Shown here in pieces: positions 12,441 to 24,326 of a stretch of 64,000 bases of DNA. The notes under the pieces were generated by a model, which saw only the letters and a program-made list of their open reading frames with translations, searched no databases and had not been told where the DNA came from. Source of the stretch: Hyperoodon ampullatus (Eukaryota; Chordata; Mammalia; Artiodactyla; Ziphiidae); NCBI GenBank assembly GCA_949752795.1, contig OX457057.1:5694632-5758631 (forward strand), read 5' to 3'. The position numbers and the translations under genes are program-made. Numbering within the stretch: position 1 is the stretch's first letter; each line of letters begins with the position of its first letter.

Positions 12441-13455
12441 CATTTTTGTATAGATCCTTTCAGAACATTTCCAATTCACTTAAAAACTTAAACTGCTATA
12501 TTTCAACTTCCATTTTCAAGAGATGTGCAAGGAAACTTTTAAAAACAAAGTCATATCTCTGATTCTGACCAAATATATCTACTCCAGACTAGTTTTGAGG
12601 ATTCCTAAATGTATCCATTAGGAATGTATTTTGGGTGCAGGTATCAGCAACCTAACTCCAGTGGTTTAATAAGAAAATGACTTATTTTTCTCATAGAAGC
12701 CCAGAGGTTCCGTTGCTCAATAATGCCGTCCGGGACCAGGATTTTTTCTGGATTTTCTGTTCTTTTGCCTTTCCTCTTCGTGCTCGTTGCTTTGTTGTTG
12801 TAATGTGGCTTCTGGAGCTCATCTGTAGTCAGAGCAGGAAGAGGAGGGGAAAGGGCCAGGTGCATCGATAACCTTTCACCAGGAAAGCAAAAGCTTTGCC
12901 CAGAGCCCACCCAGCAGACTTCTGTGCAGTCTCCTGTCCAGAAGTGGGTCACGGATCCTCCCCCTGTTGGTGCACGGAAGGTGGGAAACCAAGAAGGGGA
13001 TTAGGACAGTTGGCTTGTATCCGTCACGAGCTGTCCCCTGGATGTTGGCCCATTGCTGCTGTCTACAAAACTGGGGTTCTCTGGGCAAGGCAAAATGGGG
13101 TGATGGTGGTCAGGTAACCAGTAGTGTCACTACAATAATATGACCAGGACTGCCCAGTCCTAGCATCCTTAACTGGTTGATCCTAGCTGAGAGCAGAAAG
13201 TAGGCACAAGCCAGATGTTCTCAAAGACTTCAGGTTTGGGACCAAACTGTGATGTGGAGGTAATCAGATCTGGGATCTCAGCATATTCAGGTGAATCGGA
13301 AAACCTTACGATGAGATGGGAGGGCACTGGACTGAGGTGTAAGCCCGCCGCCCTCTCTCCTGTCTTTCTTTCCAAGGTGGGGGGAGTGGGGGTAGGCCTG
13401 GATAACCTCTAAGGTGCCACCCTAACCTGAGTGTTCTGTGACCTCTGGGCCCCAG

Positions 13456-13643
13456 GTGAACATGATGACCTTGGCAGAGCACATCATCGAAGCCACCCCT
13501 GAGCGGATCAAGCAGGAGAACTTTGTGCCCACGGAGTCCCCGGCATTGGAGAGGACGGACGCGGCCACCATCAGCAGTACAATGAGCTGGCTGGCCGGTT
13601 ACCTAGCTGACGTAGACCATCTGCCAAATGCCGCCCAGATCAG
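13456..13643 (+). CDS. CAMTA1: CAMTA1 exon: Ser/Thr-rich region before IQ domain
   Basis: The acceptor is CCCCAG and the donor is GTCAGT. The 188 bases encode VNMMTLAEHIIEATPERIKQ, then a stretch ending with SWLAGYLADVDHLPNAAQI. The final Arg codon is split with the next exon. It has a short predicted helix (LAEHIIEAT). Confidence 0.97.
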
Positions 13644-14165
13644 GTCAGTAGTGCTTGTGGGCCACTCCCCAGGGCAGGTTCCTGGGTTTACGTGGAGGCT
13701 CCGGAGGCCCACTGGATCTGAGGAGTTCCATGTAATGAATGCCGTTGTCAAGGAAGGAAGGAAGCTTTAAGACGAGTTCCATGGCCTCTTCCAAGGCCCC
13801 CTCATGTCCTCACCTCTCCCATGATTTTTCTTCCCACATCAGAGCGCAGGAGATAATGTATCCTGGTGTTCCCCCGCCAGTTCAACTGAAGTTTCACGAT
13901 TGGATAGTGGACTCAGTGGATTTAGTACTTAGCACAGTACTAAACTCATAACAGGTGCTCAGTGTGAAGTTACTAACTGAAGGACATTCAGAGTCTGCTT
14001 AGCAGCTCTCTGGACTGAGTGAAGGCATATCCCTCATGGTCCACAGTAGGTACCATCTTGTCCACGTGGTCCACAGTAGGTACCATCTTGTCTCGTTGAC
14101 CAGCGTGCAATGGATCATGCAAACCAATCACCAGCCTCTCTCCCCTGTGTCTCCTCTTGTTTCAG
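13644..14165 (+). other. CAMTA1: CAMTA1 intron
   Basis: A 522-base intron. It includes a MIR-like tail near 13920-13965 and a 30-bp tandem duplication at about 14037-14092. Confidence 0.85.
14037..14092 (+). repeat. 30-bp tandem duplication near a splice acceptor
   Basis: The unit CCACAGTAGGTACCATCTTG plus the next ten bases occurs at 14041-14070 and again, truncated, at 14071-14092. It lies about 70 bases upstream of the next CAMTA1 exon, close to the branch-point region. Confidence 0.85.
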
Positions 14166-14412
14166 AAGTGCATATAACGAGCCTCTAACCCCTTCTTCTA
14201 ATACCAGCCTGAGCCCTGTAGGCTCACCATGCAGTGAAATAGCTTTCGAGAAACCCAGCCTTCCCTCCGCCGCAGACTGGTCTGAATTCCTGAGTGCGTC
14301 TACCAGTGAGAAGGTGGAGAATGAATTTGCTCAGCTGACTCTGTCTGATCACGAACAGAGAGAACTCTATGAAGCGGCCAGGCTTGTCCAGACAGCTTTC
14401 CGGAAATACAAG
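14166..14412 (+). CDS. CAMTA1: CAMTA1 exon: Ser/Pro-rich region entering first IQ motif
   Basis: The acceptor is TTTCAG and the donor is GTAAAA. It encodes SAYNEPLTPSSNTSLSPVGS, later ADWSEFLSASTSEKVENEFA, and finally the helix ARLVQTAFRKYK. The last segment resembles an IQ-type calmodulin-binding helix. Confidence 0.97.
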
Positions 14413-14885
14413 GTAAAAGACAACAGCGTCCTGATGTGGTGACACTCTTAAGATCGGGAAAAGTCAGAGCCGTTCAAACTAAAACACATGCTGTTTCTTT
14501 TTTTTTCTTCCGAATTGATAGAATTGTTACTTGACATTATTAATTAGGTCCCATGAGATTATTAATAATTGTCAGAAGATTTAGTGAAATAAAACTGACA
14601 AGTAGTGTGATGGTTGTCACCATCTGAACTTACTCTTGGTAATAATAATGGATATTTATTATCTAATTAATATAAAGTAAGTTGACACCTCTGCCACAAG
14701 GAATTTATGACCTAGAACAGGGGTTTCTAGCTGGAGGCCTGGTGACTGATTGTCCTAAACTTTTATGGTCAAGTGCATTTTTGGTGGGAAGGGGCCCAGA
14801 GCCTTCCCCAGTTTCTCAGAGGAGTCTTTGACTTCCCTAAGAAGGTGTTACGAGCCATCAATCATCGATCCAAAAGTAGAGGACT

Positions 14886-15839
14886 CGGACTTCCCTAGTG
14901 GCGCAATGGTTAAGAATCCACCTGCCAGTGCAGTGGACACGGGTTCGAGCCCTCGTCCGGGAAGATCCCACATGCCACAGAGCAACTAAGCCCGTGCGCC
15001 ACAACTACTGAGCCCGCATGCCACGACTACTGAAGCCCGTGCGCCTAGAGCCCGTGCTCTGCAACAAGAGAAGCCACCACAGTGAGAAGCCTGCGCACCA
15101 CAATGAAGAGTAGCCCCCACTCGCTGCAACTAGAGAAAGCCCGCGCGCAGCAATGAAGACCCAACGCAGCCAAAAATAAATAAATAAATTAATTAACGTT
15201 TAAGAATCTGCCTGCTGGGCTTCCCTGGTGGTGCAGTGGTTGAGAATCTGCCTGCCAATGCAGGGGACACGTGTTTGAGCCCTGGTCCGGGAAGATCCCA
15301 CATGCCGCGGAGCAACTAGGCCCGTGAGCCACAACTACTGAACCTGCGCATCTGGAGCCTGCGCTCCGCAACAGGAGAGGCCGCAACAGTGAGAGGCCCA
15401 CGCACCATGATGAAGAGTGGCCCCCGCTTGCCGCAACTGGAGAAAGCCCTTGCACAGAAATGAAGACCCAACACAGACAAAAATAAATAAATAAATTAAT
15501 TAAAAACAAACAAAAAAAGAATCTGCCGGCCAATGCAGGGGACATGGGTTCGAACCCTGGTCCGGGAAGATCCCCCATGCCGCGGAGCAACTAAGCCCGT
15601 GCGCCACGACTACTGAGCCTGCGCTCTCGAGCCCGAGAGCCACAACCACGGAGCCTATGTGCCACAACTACTGAAGCCCGTGCACCTAGAGCCTGTGCTC
15701 TGCAGCAGGAGAAGCCACCGCAATGAGAAGCCCGTGCACCACAACGAAGAGTAGCCCCCGCTCCCCACAACTAGAGAAAACCCACGCGCAGCAACAAAGA
15801 CCCAACGCAGTCAAAAATAAATATATAAATAAATAAAAA
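14886..15839 (+). mobile_element. Composite block of three CHR SINE units
   Basis: Three long-form CHR SINE units lie head to tail. The outer borders share a perfect 15-bp duplication CAAAAGTAGAGGACT (14871-14885 and 15840-15854). The middle unit (about 15213-15516) has its own 11-bp duplication AAGAATCTGCC (15202-15212 and 15517-15527), so it inserted later into the head of the third unit. The third unit lacks the first part of its head, which means units one and three were already joined before the middle one landed. Confidence 0.85.
15213..15516 (+). repeat. Middle CHR SINE of the composite
   Basis: The head GGGCTTCCCTGGTGGTGCAG and an AAATAAATAAATAAATTAATT tail are complete. The flanking duplication is AAGAATCTGCC on both sides. 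It is the youngest insertion of the block by nesting order. Confidence 0.85.
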
Positions 15840-16192
15840 CAAAAGTAGAGGACTTGGTTTTATCTTAGGAAAGAGAGCAGAGAGCGGGAATTTACAAGGA
15901 CCAATAGTGCTATACCTAATTCTTTAAATACTTTGAAAATGAAGATTGTTTTAGGCCTCCTAACATCCACACATGATGGTTCTATTTAGAAGCAGGAATA
16001 ATCAGGGAGTTATTCTGTAAATTCATTTTTTAAATTTATCTTGATTCTAACTTATCACTGCATTTTGGTAAACCTCTGGTCTCAGTTCTGAGAAAGTCAA
16101 TTAAATGAGTCATGATTCCATTTAAGTCTTGGGACAGTTGCATTTTTTATACTACATCATTATTTCTTTTCTTGCCTCACTTTCCCTTGAAG

Positions 16193-16264
16193 GGCCGACC
16201 CTTGAGGGAGCAGCAGGAAGTGGCAGCAGCTGTCATTCAGCGTTGTTACAGGAAATATAAACAG
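16193..16264 (+). CDS. CAMTA1: CAMTA1 exon: IQ motif
   Basis: The acceptor is CTTGAAG and the donor is GTGAGC. The 72 bases encode GRPLREQQEVAAAVIQRCYR followed by KYKQ. VIQRCYRKYK is an IQ motif, the binding site for calmodulin in this family. The exon is a whole number of codons. Confidence 0.97.
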
Positions 16265-17799
16265 GTGAGCCAGCTTCCGGGTCGCCAGGGGAACGTGCCT
16301 TATTCACACAGCATCCAAACAGGCCTGGGGGTCTGGTGTGTGGTTTGGCAAAGAGCACAACATCCAGTGCCTGATCCAAAGACTGACTTTGAATTGCCTT
16401 GATTAAAAACCAAAGGGAAGTGTTCCAGAAGGGAAAAAAACAAAAACAAGCCATCAAAAAGCCACCTGCAGCTAATGCCGCAAAATAATTTTTGTTCAGA
16501 TCGTTGGCCTCTTAGTGGTGTCACATGCCTGCAGCATTGGTCTGATACTGAGGAAGTTATTTGTGTCTGAAATAAGGCTCTGTGTCTCAGTCATTTTACC
16601 TATAAACTAATTAGTAATTGAAGAACTCCAGGGAATTTAATATGGTGATTGGAGTAGGTAAATCCTAATTGTTATCGTTGACCTTGAATTATACACATTA
16701 CATAATCCTTAGCAGTTTTTCCTTTTGGCTTCTTCTTATCCAATTTAAAATGAAGAACTGTAAAAATCTGAAGAGGCCCGGAATATCTTAAACTGTTTTG
16801 TATTCCAGACTGTTTTGTATTCCTTAGTTAAGTGTTGCAGGAAGAGTATCTGAGTTACTCTTTCGTGCAGTATTGCTATTTCTGAAACTACCTGCAGGGT
16901 CATGTAGCTACCCTCAATGGGGAAGAGAGCACCTGGTACGTCCTGGCTCTTTTAGGCTCATCATCTCATTTTCTCCTTACAAAAATATCTGAAGTAAACA
17001 ATTTTATTTCCATTTTGCAGATGAAGAAGCTGAGGCTCAGAGAGATTAAGTAAATATTAGACCTTTCTAACCACCTAGGTGGTGATAAAATGTTAAAAAT
17101 TGCCGAATTGAGTTCTGACCGGTTCATACAATAAAGCTCGGTCCTGTCAGTAGATTCTAGAACCTTTTATTAGGTTGTGCTTTCGGTAGGTCTTACATTT
17201 TTATTTAAGGAATAATAAATGCTGAGATGTATACCAGCCACACAGAAATCCAGGATTCTGTTCTCTTGTTATTTCTAGCATTTGTCTGATTCAGGTTGCC
17301 ATGTTCTCAAGTTTCTTTAGGATTAAGCTCTAATGGTGAGGGGCGGGGAACCTCTTTAGCTTATAGCCATTGAGTTCATGATCCCAGGAAATGAAGGTTT
17401 ATTGTGTAAACGCTGACACCACAGTCCCTGTAGCCCCAGAGCAGGGAACCATCCTGGCTTGTTGTTAGCCCGAGCAATACTCAGAATCAAAGTTTCAAGT
17501 CTGTGATTTCAGCAGGTATTTATTCCAAAATGTGAGTTTGGTTGTTTTTTTTTTTTTAATCCCCTCCCAAAGAAGTGTTGGCTACAACCAGAAAGACGGA
17601 AGGCATTTTTAAAAAAATACTGACAAATATAAGACAAGTATTTTGGAAGATGGAAGGCATGAAGATAGCCAGGTTGCCTTTTTTCCTTTTTTTTTTTTTT
17701 TTGTTTTGTTGGGAGTTTCATTGGTTCTGGTTCTGGTTTTTCATTTCCTTCTATTCGGCAATCTAACATTAATCTTGTATTTTCTGTTTCTCCCCCAAG
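16265..17799 (+). other. CAMTA1: CAMTA1 intron
   Basis: It holds a MIR-like segment at about 16950-17055 (with TTTTGCAGATGAAGAAGCTG) and a short tandem duplication near 16793-16830 based on CTGTTTTGTATTCC. Nothing in it is supported as coding. Confidence 0.8.
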
Positions 17800-17820
17800 C
17801 TGACATGGATAGCCTTGAAG
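17800..17820 (+). CDS. CAMTA1: CAMTA1 21-nt micro-exon (LTWIALK)
   Basis: Twenty-one bases between a TCTCCCCCAAG acceptor and a GTAATG donor encode LTWIALK. Inclusion gives KYKQ-LTWIALK-YALYKK, keeps frame and lengthens the linker between two IQ motifs. From memory, the paralogue CAMTA2 and some CAMTA1 isoforms contain this same heptapeptide, which supports a real, probably alternative exon. Confidence 0.85.
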
Positions 17821-19246
17821 GTAATGATACACCCAAGTCCTCTCACAAACCATTCCACCAGAGTCACACACTTCACACCCATCACCAACTACAAGAACGG
17901 GCCATTAAGATGGCATGGTCATTCCGTAGGCATACCCCCCTCGTCCGGCCACCTCACCACAGCACATCTATCCTCTGGGGACCACGTGGTGATGCCGTTG
18001 CAGTGGGTTTCAGCAGTAACAGTCATTGGACATTTTCTTGGCCAGTGTCCATCTAAACAATCCATCCAAAACAATTGCCGTGAACCCTGTGAGCCACTGA
18101 AGATATTTCCCTTTTTCCCATCGTGCTTCACCGTGGCCCGGGAGGTTCTGACTGTGCAGAGCGCACGGGTCAAGGCGATGGAAACGCCATAGGATACAGC
18201 ATTCTTGTCTTAAAAGACTTTTGGCCAAATGAAAATGTCAGGCGGGTCAGATAAGACTAAAGAGGATTCTTGCAGAAGGGCCCTGTGTCTGTTTCCTTTC
18301 CTCACTCCACCTCGTACATGCAGAGAGATACTTAGGCACAGGGATTTTCTGAGGAATACTTGGCCCTCTGATGGTAAGTCGCCTTCTTGTGAGCAAAGCG
18401 CTTCTCTGTGACTTCTTGTCCCCAGACTTGCAGTCTATGTTGTTAGCAATCTGGACATAGTCTTTTTTAAAATCTGGAGAGCTCTGCATTTTTCCTGCCT
18501 GGACTCTAATAGGGAAGAGGACCCATCCTCCCCGCCCCGTGCCTTCATGCCTCACTTTCCATCTCTGCGGCAAGCTGGCCGGAGGGTGCTGGGCCTGGCT
18601 CCCAAGCCGTCCCCGGCTCCGGGGCCGCTTTCCAAGTTTCATGGCTTCACCCCACTGTCGGTCTTACGAGCGTTAATCTTTTGCAGGTTAAAATGGCTTA
18701 AAGGTGTCAGCGTTTCATGATAAGCCTTGTATTTGGGACCTTGTAACTCAGAAATTTGTCGAGTGGAATGCTAGTTAGAAATCAGATGCTGACTGCTAAG
18801 TAGATTTGTGCTTGGCAGGAATTGGGAGGCATCCAATTAAAAACGGGAGGTTAATTTAAAATGTTTCCAAATTGGAGAGGAAATATTCATCTTCGGCATT
18901 TCAAGTTTTACTTCCTAAATAATACTTTTTTGATTCCTAAATGTCTCGGTTTATTGCCATTAAAACTTTTTTCCAAAAAGGGCAAACAATTTTGATATTT
19001 GAGGGGAAAAAACCCACATTTAAATCAATGCATTGCCTGAAGGAAACCCTTAAAGTAACATTTTGCATTTTGGAAAGGTAGGTGAAAAGATGCCTAGTTT
19101 GCCTCTTTAATGATGCAACCCCAGAGGATATGAAAAGAAAGGGAAAAGTATTCCTCCTTGCCGTCCCCACCTGGTGGGCTCAGAGGACACCCAGGCCTGC
19201 GTGGCCCCCCTTGTTACTGCTGTGCTTCTTCTTGTTCCCCCTGCAG
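17821..19246 (+). other. CAMTA1: CAMTA1 intron
   Basis: About 1.4 kb with no repeat I can name. Several short open frames occur, but none shows family features. Confidence 0.8.
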
Positions 19247-19440
19247 TATGCACTTTATAAAAAGATGACACAGGCTGCCATCCTGATCCAGAGCAAATTC
19301 CGAAGTTACTACGAACAAAAAAAATTCCAGCAGAGCCGGCGTGCTGCTGTGCTGATCCAGAAGTTTTACCGGAGTTATAAAAAATGTGGCAGGAGACGGC
19401 AGGCGCGGCGGACGGCAGTCATCGTACAGCAGAAACTCAG
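19247..19440 (+). CDS. CAMTA1: CAMTA1 exon: tandem IQ motifs
   Basis: The acceptor is CCCTGCAG and the donor is GTGGGT. It encodes YALYKKMTQAAILIQSKFRS, then RRAAVLIQKFYRSYKKCG and RRTAVIVQQKLR. Two clear IQ motifs (LIQSKFRSYY, LIQKFYRSYK) make this the core calmodulin-binding exon. The terminal Arg codon is split with the next exon. Confidence 0.97.
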
Positions 19441-20233
19441 GTGGGTCAAGATTTGTGGCGGCCAAGAGAACCCCAGCTGAGTCGAAAGAACTGCCCCGTG
19501 TTGACACGCAGGCCTGTACAAGGAGTAAAGCATCTCGCAGCTCTTTTCTTCCCAGACCAGTCTAGATGTCGCATGTTTGTAGAGTTACACCTGTGCTCTT
19601 TGCCTGTTTTTGTCTATTTAGCTTCTCCTTTCTCTCTCCCCACCCCCCATCCAATCATTTTGATGCCACCACCCAGTTTCACCTTGTATCAGAGTCTGGC
19701 TGGACCCCAGTTCCTACTCAGAAAGGTGGCACTGTGATATAGTCGTCTATAAAGTGTAGCGTTTCTATACCTAAGACCTTGGGAGAGTAGGTAGTACTCA
19801 GCCACTCCGTTTTGAAGAGTGTAATAAAAACTTCTAGCACCGGAAAATACACTGATGAAAGAAGTTTAGAAAATAATAGCCCAAAGGGAGCAGCAGACAC
19901 AGGCGAATCAATTTCTAAACCGAGAAAGTCTATCTAATGCCTTTTTGAACAAACGAGCTTATAAAGACTTGGGGAAGAACAGTCACAGGACATCTTATCT
20001 TTAGTCTTTCTATTATCTCCCTCCAAGTAGGTGAAAGTGTCTGTAGTCCCCTCCCTCCTTCTCTCCCAGTGATGCCCAGACTCAGAACCATAAAATAGGC
20101 TTGTGCTGTTGGATTTGCCACATGAGCTGTTTGGCTAAGAGTTTTCTCTCACCGCTGACCTGCTTTCAACTTTCGCACATGAAGCTTTACAGCACCCTTC
20201 TCGTGACAGTAATTCATATTCTGGCTTTTTCAG
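19441..20233 (+). other. CAMTA1: CAMTA1 intron
   Basis: A 793-base intron. I see no named repeat in it. Confidence 0.85.
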
Positions 20234-20308
20234 GAGCAGTTTGCTAACCAAAAAGCAGGACCAGGCTGCTCGAAAAATAATGAGGTTTCTACGCCGCTGT
20301 CGCCACAG
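20234..20308 (+). CDS. CAMTA1: CAMTA1 exon: basic C-terminal helix
   Basis: The acceptor is TTTTTCAG and the donor is GTACAT. It encodes SSLLTKKQDQAARKIMRFLR followed by RCRH and ends on two bases (AG) of the next codon. That phase lets it join either the 31-nt exon at 23046 or the terminal exon at 32362. The frame also stays open for 51 codons past the donor. Confidence 0.96.
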
Positions 20309-23045
20309 GTACATTAACCCTCATCCCGACATTTTCCTCTTCGAGAATAATAAAACCACCCTCATCGCCTTAACCGCTCATGAACTCCTTGGTGAAGCTA
20401 ATCCCCCACAAATAATCAGGGTACACGTCCCAAATGACACTAGGATAACAGAACTCTTTAACTAGGGACTGAGTTGCTGCCGTGAGAATACCGGTCGCTG
20501 TTCCAGACGATGCTGCGTAGAGATCGAACCATGGAGATCATGCCAGTGTTTTTGTTTTCATTTGGGTGCAAGGACAACTTAGTCGGACTGGCTTTTCGTT
20601 CCAGATTTTTCTTTAGCAGTGTGTTCTTCACTCTGAACCCTTACTGTGCTAACGTGTGTCCAAACAGAAAAGACACAGAGTTTCTATTCTGAAGGAAAGG
20701 TTGGGACACCACTAATGCCATCCACGTTTTCTCATGTAGAATTTCCACTAAATAGTTGGTGCCCTCTACTGGCCGTGTCAGAGCTAACACCCTCCATCAA
20801 GTGATCAATTCCAGCTAGTCTGTGATGAGAAACAGGAGAGGTGATCAGAATGAAACTGGGCAGGGCAGGAAACACACCCGAGATGGAGGCGCATTTCCAA
20901 CGAGAAGTGGGCTCCGGTGACCCCAGCATCTTCCTGCAGAGCTACGCCAGGGGAGTTTCTCTTTGTTTTCCTGAGTTTGGGATGCCTTGGTGAAGACGAG
21001 GTCCTTAACTCAGATTTGGAGGGCTGGTGAACCGTGTTTTTCTTTTCTTTACTTGGGTTAATATTCTGGCCTGACCTCTGTGACATTGGCCGACTGAGCT
21101 GCGTTTAGATGGCTCTCCATGTAGTTTTGTCGCTTGTCTGGGCATCGGGAGCTTTGCAGTTACAGACCCAAACTTGAAAACAAGCCCTTTAACGTCTGAT
21201 TTCCTCTTTCCTGTTTAATTGTACCCAAAGCCCGAGTGTCCAGAGCAGTTTGATTCCTCAGAGGTTTCACTTTAGTTTTTCCCCCCCTCAAACTGTCTAC
21301 TTGCTAACTTTGACAGTATTTTAACTTTGAGACTCACTAGGGGTTAACTTACTTGTGTGCACTTTTACTTAAATTAACAAAATAATTCGTTTACATGACC
21401 ATGGAAGGGAACGTGGACAGAACCACACATGCACAGCGATAAAAACTTTTAAAGGAACATTTTTTAGGTTATATACGGTGTTCTCTAGCTAGAATGCTGC
21501 CAGGGCAGCTCATGCACATTTACCGTATTCCTCCGCAGAGCGTTTGCTCTCCACCACGCAGTGATGGGGTTTTCCCCGTGACGCTAAGCAATGAGGTGCC
21601 CATATCAATACTCTGAAATAGTAAGTCTTGTTAGGAAATGCATATCAGAATATGCAGCATGGCCAGGACGTAATGAAATGAATCCTCCAGGCCTTACAAA
21701 AGTCAGTCTCTTTTCCATATTATTTACTCATACCTTTGACTTAGCTTTAGGGGACTTGCAGCCAAATAGAGGAGTTGATTTTCTTCCTTTGGTGAAAATA
21801 TCAAGGCCTTACCTGGGCCCTTTGCCATATATTCTCACATGTGCTCACACTCTTCTCCCCTTTTCCTCTTCCTCCTGCAAAACAAAAAACCCAGGAGGAT
21901 TCAATCCAGCATTGCTGAGTCTGTGATTAACACTTTCCTAGCAGGTTTTATCTTTGAGGAAATCGCCTCCACATGGCTCTTCCTTAAGCCACGTCAAACA
22001 AATGTTCACAAGTTAAATTATCCTTGGTTCGTCTGGTCTTATCCTCAAACTTTGAAAATATGTATACGTAATGCCACCTTGGTCATTGTGAGCAAAACTA
22101 CATAAAGTCCCATGTTCATTTTCTTTCTTTCTTTTTTTTTGGCCAAAGCCTACCGTGTTTACATTGGGTGAACTGAGTGAATTGAGAGGGTAAGATATTT
22201 AAGCAAAACATAAACGTCTGAAAGGCTGCTTCCCTCAGAAGGCTGAACGAAGGAATTGTTTCACTCATGTTTTTAGAGCTCTCCTTTTGTAAACGAGTAG
22301 AAAAGCATTTCATGAGGATTTTGCCTTTCTTTGGTCCATATTTTAACCAGTAATATCCTCATGAAGCTAATAAGCTTTTTTTATGAAGAGAGCATCAGAT
22401 TATGGATCTGAATTTCTGTTCATTATTTGGGATTAAACAATGACCCCTACTGGCTCTTTTCTTTACTTGCCCTTTGATACTCCAGATGCTAGAAAAATGT
22501 GCAGGCAAATTGGAATAACCTTTGTCTACTGACTGTGTAAGGTCACTATTCACTTTCCATTCCCATATATTCAATGGAGGAACCTGAAGAAATCCTGAAA
22601 AATCTATCCTGGAAGTTTGAACTCATTTTCCCTAGAATGAGTGTCACCCTGTTGCCATTCTGGGTTATTGAATATTATTTTAAGAGAAAGTGTCATCTGT
22701 ATTGTCCCCTAGAAGCATTAAAATAGGAAACCTCATATGACACCCTCTCAGAAAAGGTAGGTAGGAAGTGGCTTCAGGAATCAATAAGAAGTGTTCCATT
22801 TCTTTAAGGATTTTGCTCAGTCATGGACCCCAACATTTTTAGACTGAAAAATAAATTGGTGAATTTCCTACCTGCTCATTTCACATATCCCACCACCACT
22901 CTCCTTTTCTTTTTTTCCAAAAAAAAAAAAAAACCAAAAAAGGAACACTTTATAGTCTTTTTTTGTTGAAATAAAGCTATTTATAAGATTTCTGTTATGA
23001 CCCTCACATGCTAATAGCTCTTTGGTGTTGTTTTACTGTCCAAAG
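20309..23045 (+). other. CAMTA1: CAMTA1 intron
   Basis: About 2.7 kb. The first 154 bases keep the upstream exon frame open to a stop at 20463-20465. I see no clear transposon in it. Confidence 0.75.
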
Positions 23046-23076
23046 CCCCCTGGTGGACCATAGGCTGTACAAAAGG
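23046..23076 (+). CDS. CAMTA1: CAMTA1 31-nt alternative micro-exon
   Basis: It lies between a TTTACTGTCCAAAG acceptor and a GTGAGT donor. After the preceding AG it reads S-PLVDHRLYKR. Its length is not a multiple of three, so including it shifts the terminal exon into a second frame that ends SERIEKGQGT-stop at 32394. Skipping it gives the frame ending at 32425. I recall both C-termini from mammalian CAMTA1 isoforms, so the exon is likely real and regulated. Confidence 0.85.
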
Positions 23077-24326
23077 GTGAGTTTAGCTGCCTGCTAGCCA
23101 GTTTCTCTTTATCTTCCATTTTCAATATTTTGCTTTTTGCTTGCTTGCATGGGGCTGCAGTCTAGGTATGCCCGTAAAGTTTCACATCCATTTCGAATGA
23201 AATAAGATAAAAACTAACCCTAATTACTAACACTGCTACTTTATACAACAGGAAAGCAGTCACATACAACCATAGACATACAAATGCATGAGCAAGTGAA
23301 AGGGAGGGCCTTCTGAAGCCACCGCAGGGCATGCGTAGCACTTGGTGGGAGAAGCCTTCAGTGTAAAAAAAAAAAACAGTGGCTGGTGGGACAAGTTTAA
23401 GTCTAAACAAGCCTCTGCACTAGGACAAAGCCTTCAGCAAGTGGTTGTTTGCGATGAAAATAATCTGCCACATGAAATTCAATTACTGCCGTGTCAGAAT
23501 TTCTAAAGGAAAAAGGCTCACTAGGCAATACTGATGTTTTTCTTTTAACTCATCTATTTCTTGTTTAGAGTTACATAGTTTCATTCTCTAATTCTCCCTT
23601 TCCCTGGTGCTGTGAGGTAAGTCAGTACCCAGAGCTGCCCTTTCTGAACCAACTCAGGACATTCATTATCCAATAGGGAAGAAACCTGACTTTCAGCATT
23701 TAATGACAGTGCTGAAGAAAGACAGGGTGGTGTGAAGTGTCCGAAATCTGTATATTCTATATTGCAGTCAAGAGTGGCTGTTCCGAGAGAATTTGTGTTT
23801 TAAAGAAATGACAGTGAGTAGGTGTCCAACGGACACTCTTGAGTGTTCGTGAGATTTTAGAATGTGATGCTGATTTGTAAGTACGCAGACGTGACTGTAA
23901 CACAGCTTAAGTTATAATAAACGGTTTACTGGCAGAAAACTGGTTTTTAAAAGCCAGGAATTGAATTCACCAAAATCACACTTGAATTTAGATTAACTTG
24001 ACCACTTTTGTCTTAAGAGAAGATGCATTTAAAATCTAACGTGACAAAAAAATAAGGTAAAATATAACACGGCAGTTAGCTCTATCAACTCAGCTACATC
24101 CAACACCCTCCCTTCTTACCTTACACTAATACTGTATTTAGTCATTTGCAAGATTTCGGAGAAAAGATCGTGCTTCAGAAAAAATCTCAAACTTCTAATG
24201 TCTCTGGAGAGATCATTTCACTTATCACTACATTTATGTTGACGGTAATACTTATTCACTATATTTTAAGCCAAGTGCCCCAAAACATTTCCTTAAAAGG
24301 CCAGATAATAAATGTCTGCTGCAATA

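Larger units (their letters stand above)
8949..13455 (+). other. CAMTA1: CAMTA1 intron (4.5 kb)
   Basis: It holds two adjacent DNA-transposon-like MER elements (about 9918-10138 and 10270-10465), an AT-rich stretch at about 10500-12000 with simple repeats, and a reverse-strand L1 fragment (about 12095-12440). The last kilobase shows no element I can name. Confidence 0.8.
14413..16192 (+). other. CAMTA1: CAMTA1 intron with SINE composite
   Basis: Most of this intron is a three-unit SINE block at 14886-15839 (listed separately). The remaining flanks show no element I can name. Confidence 0.85.
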
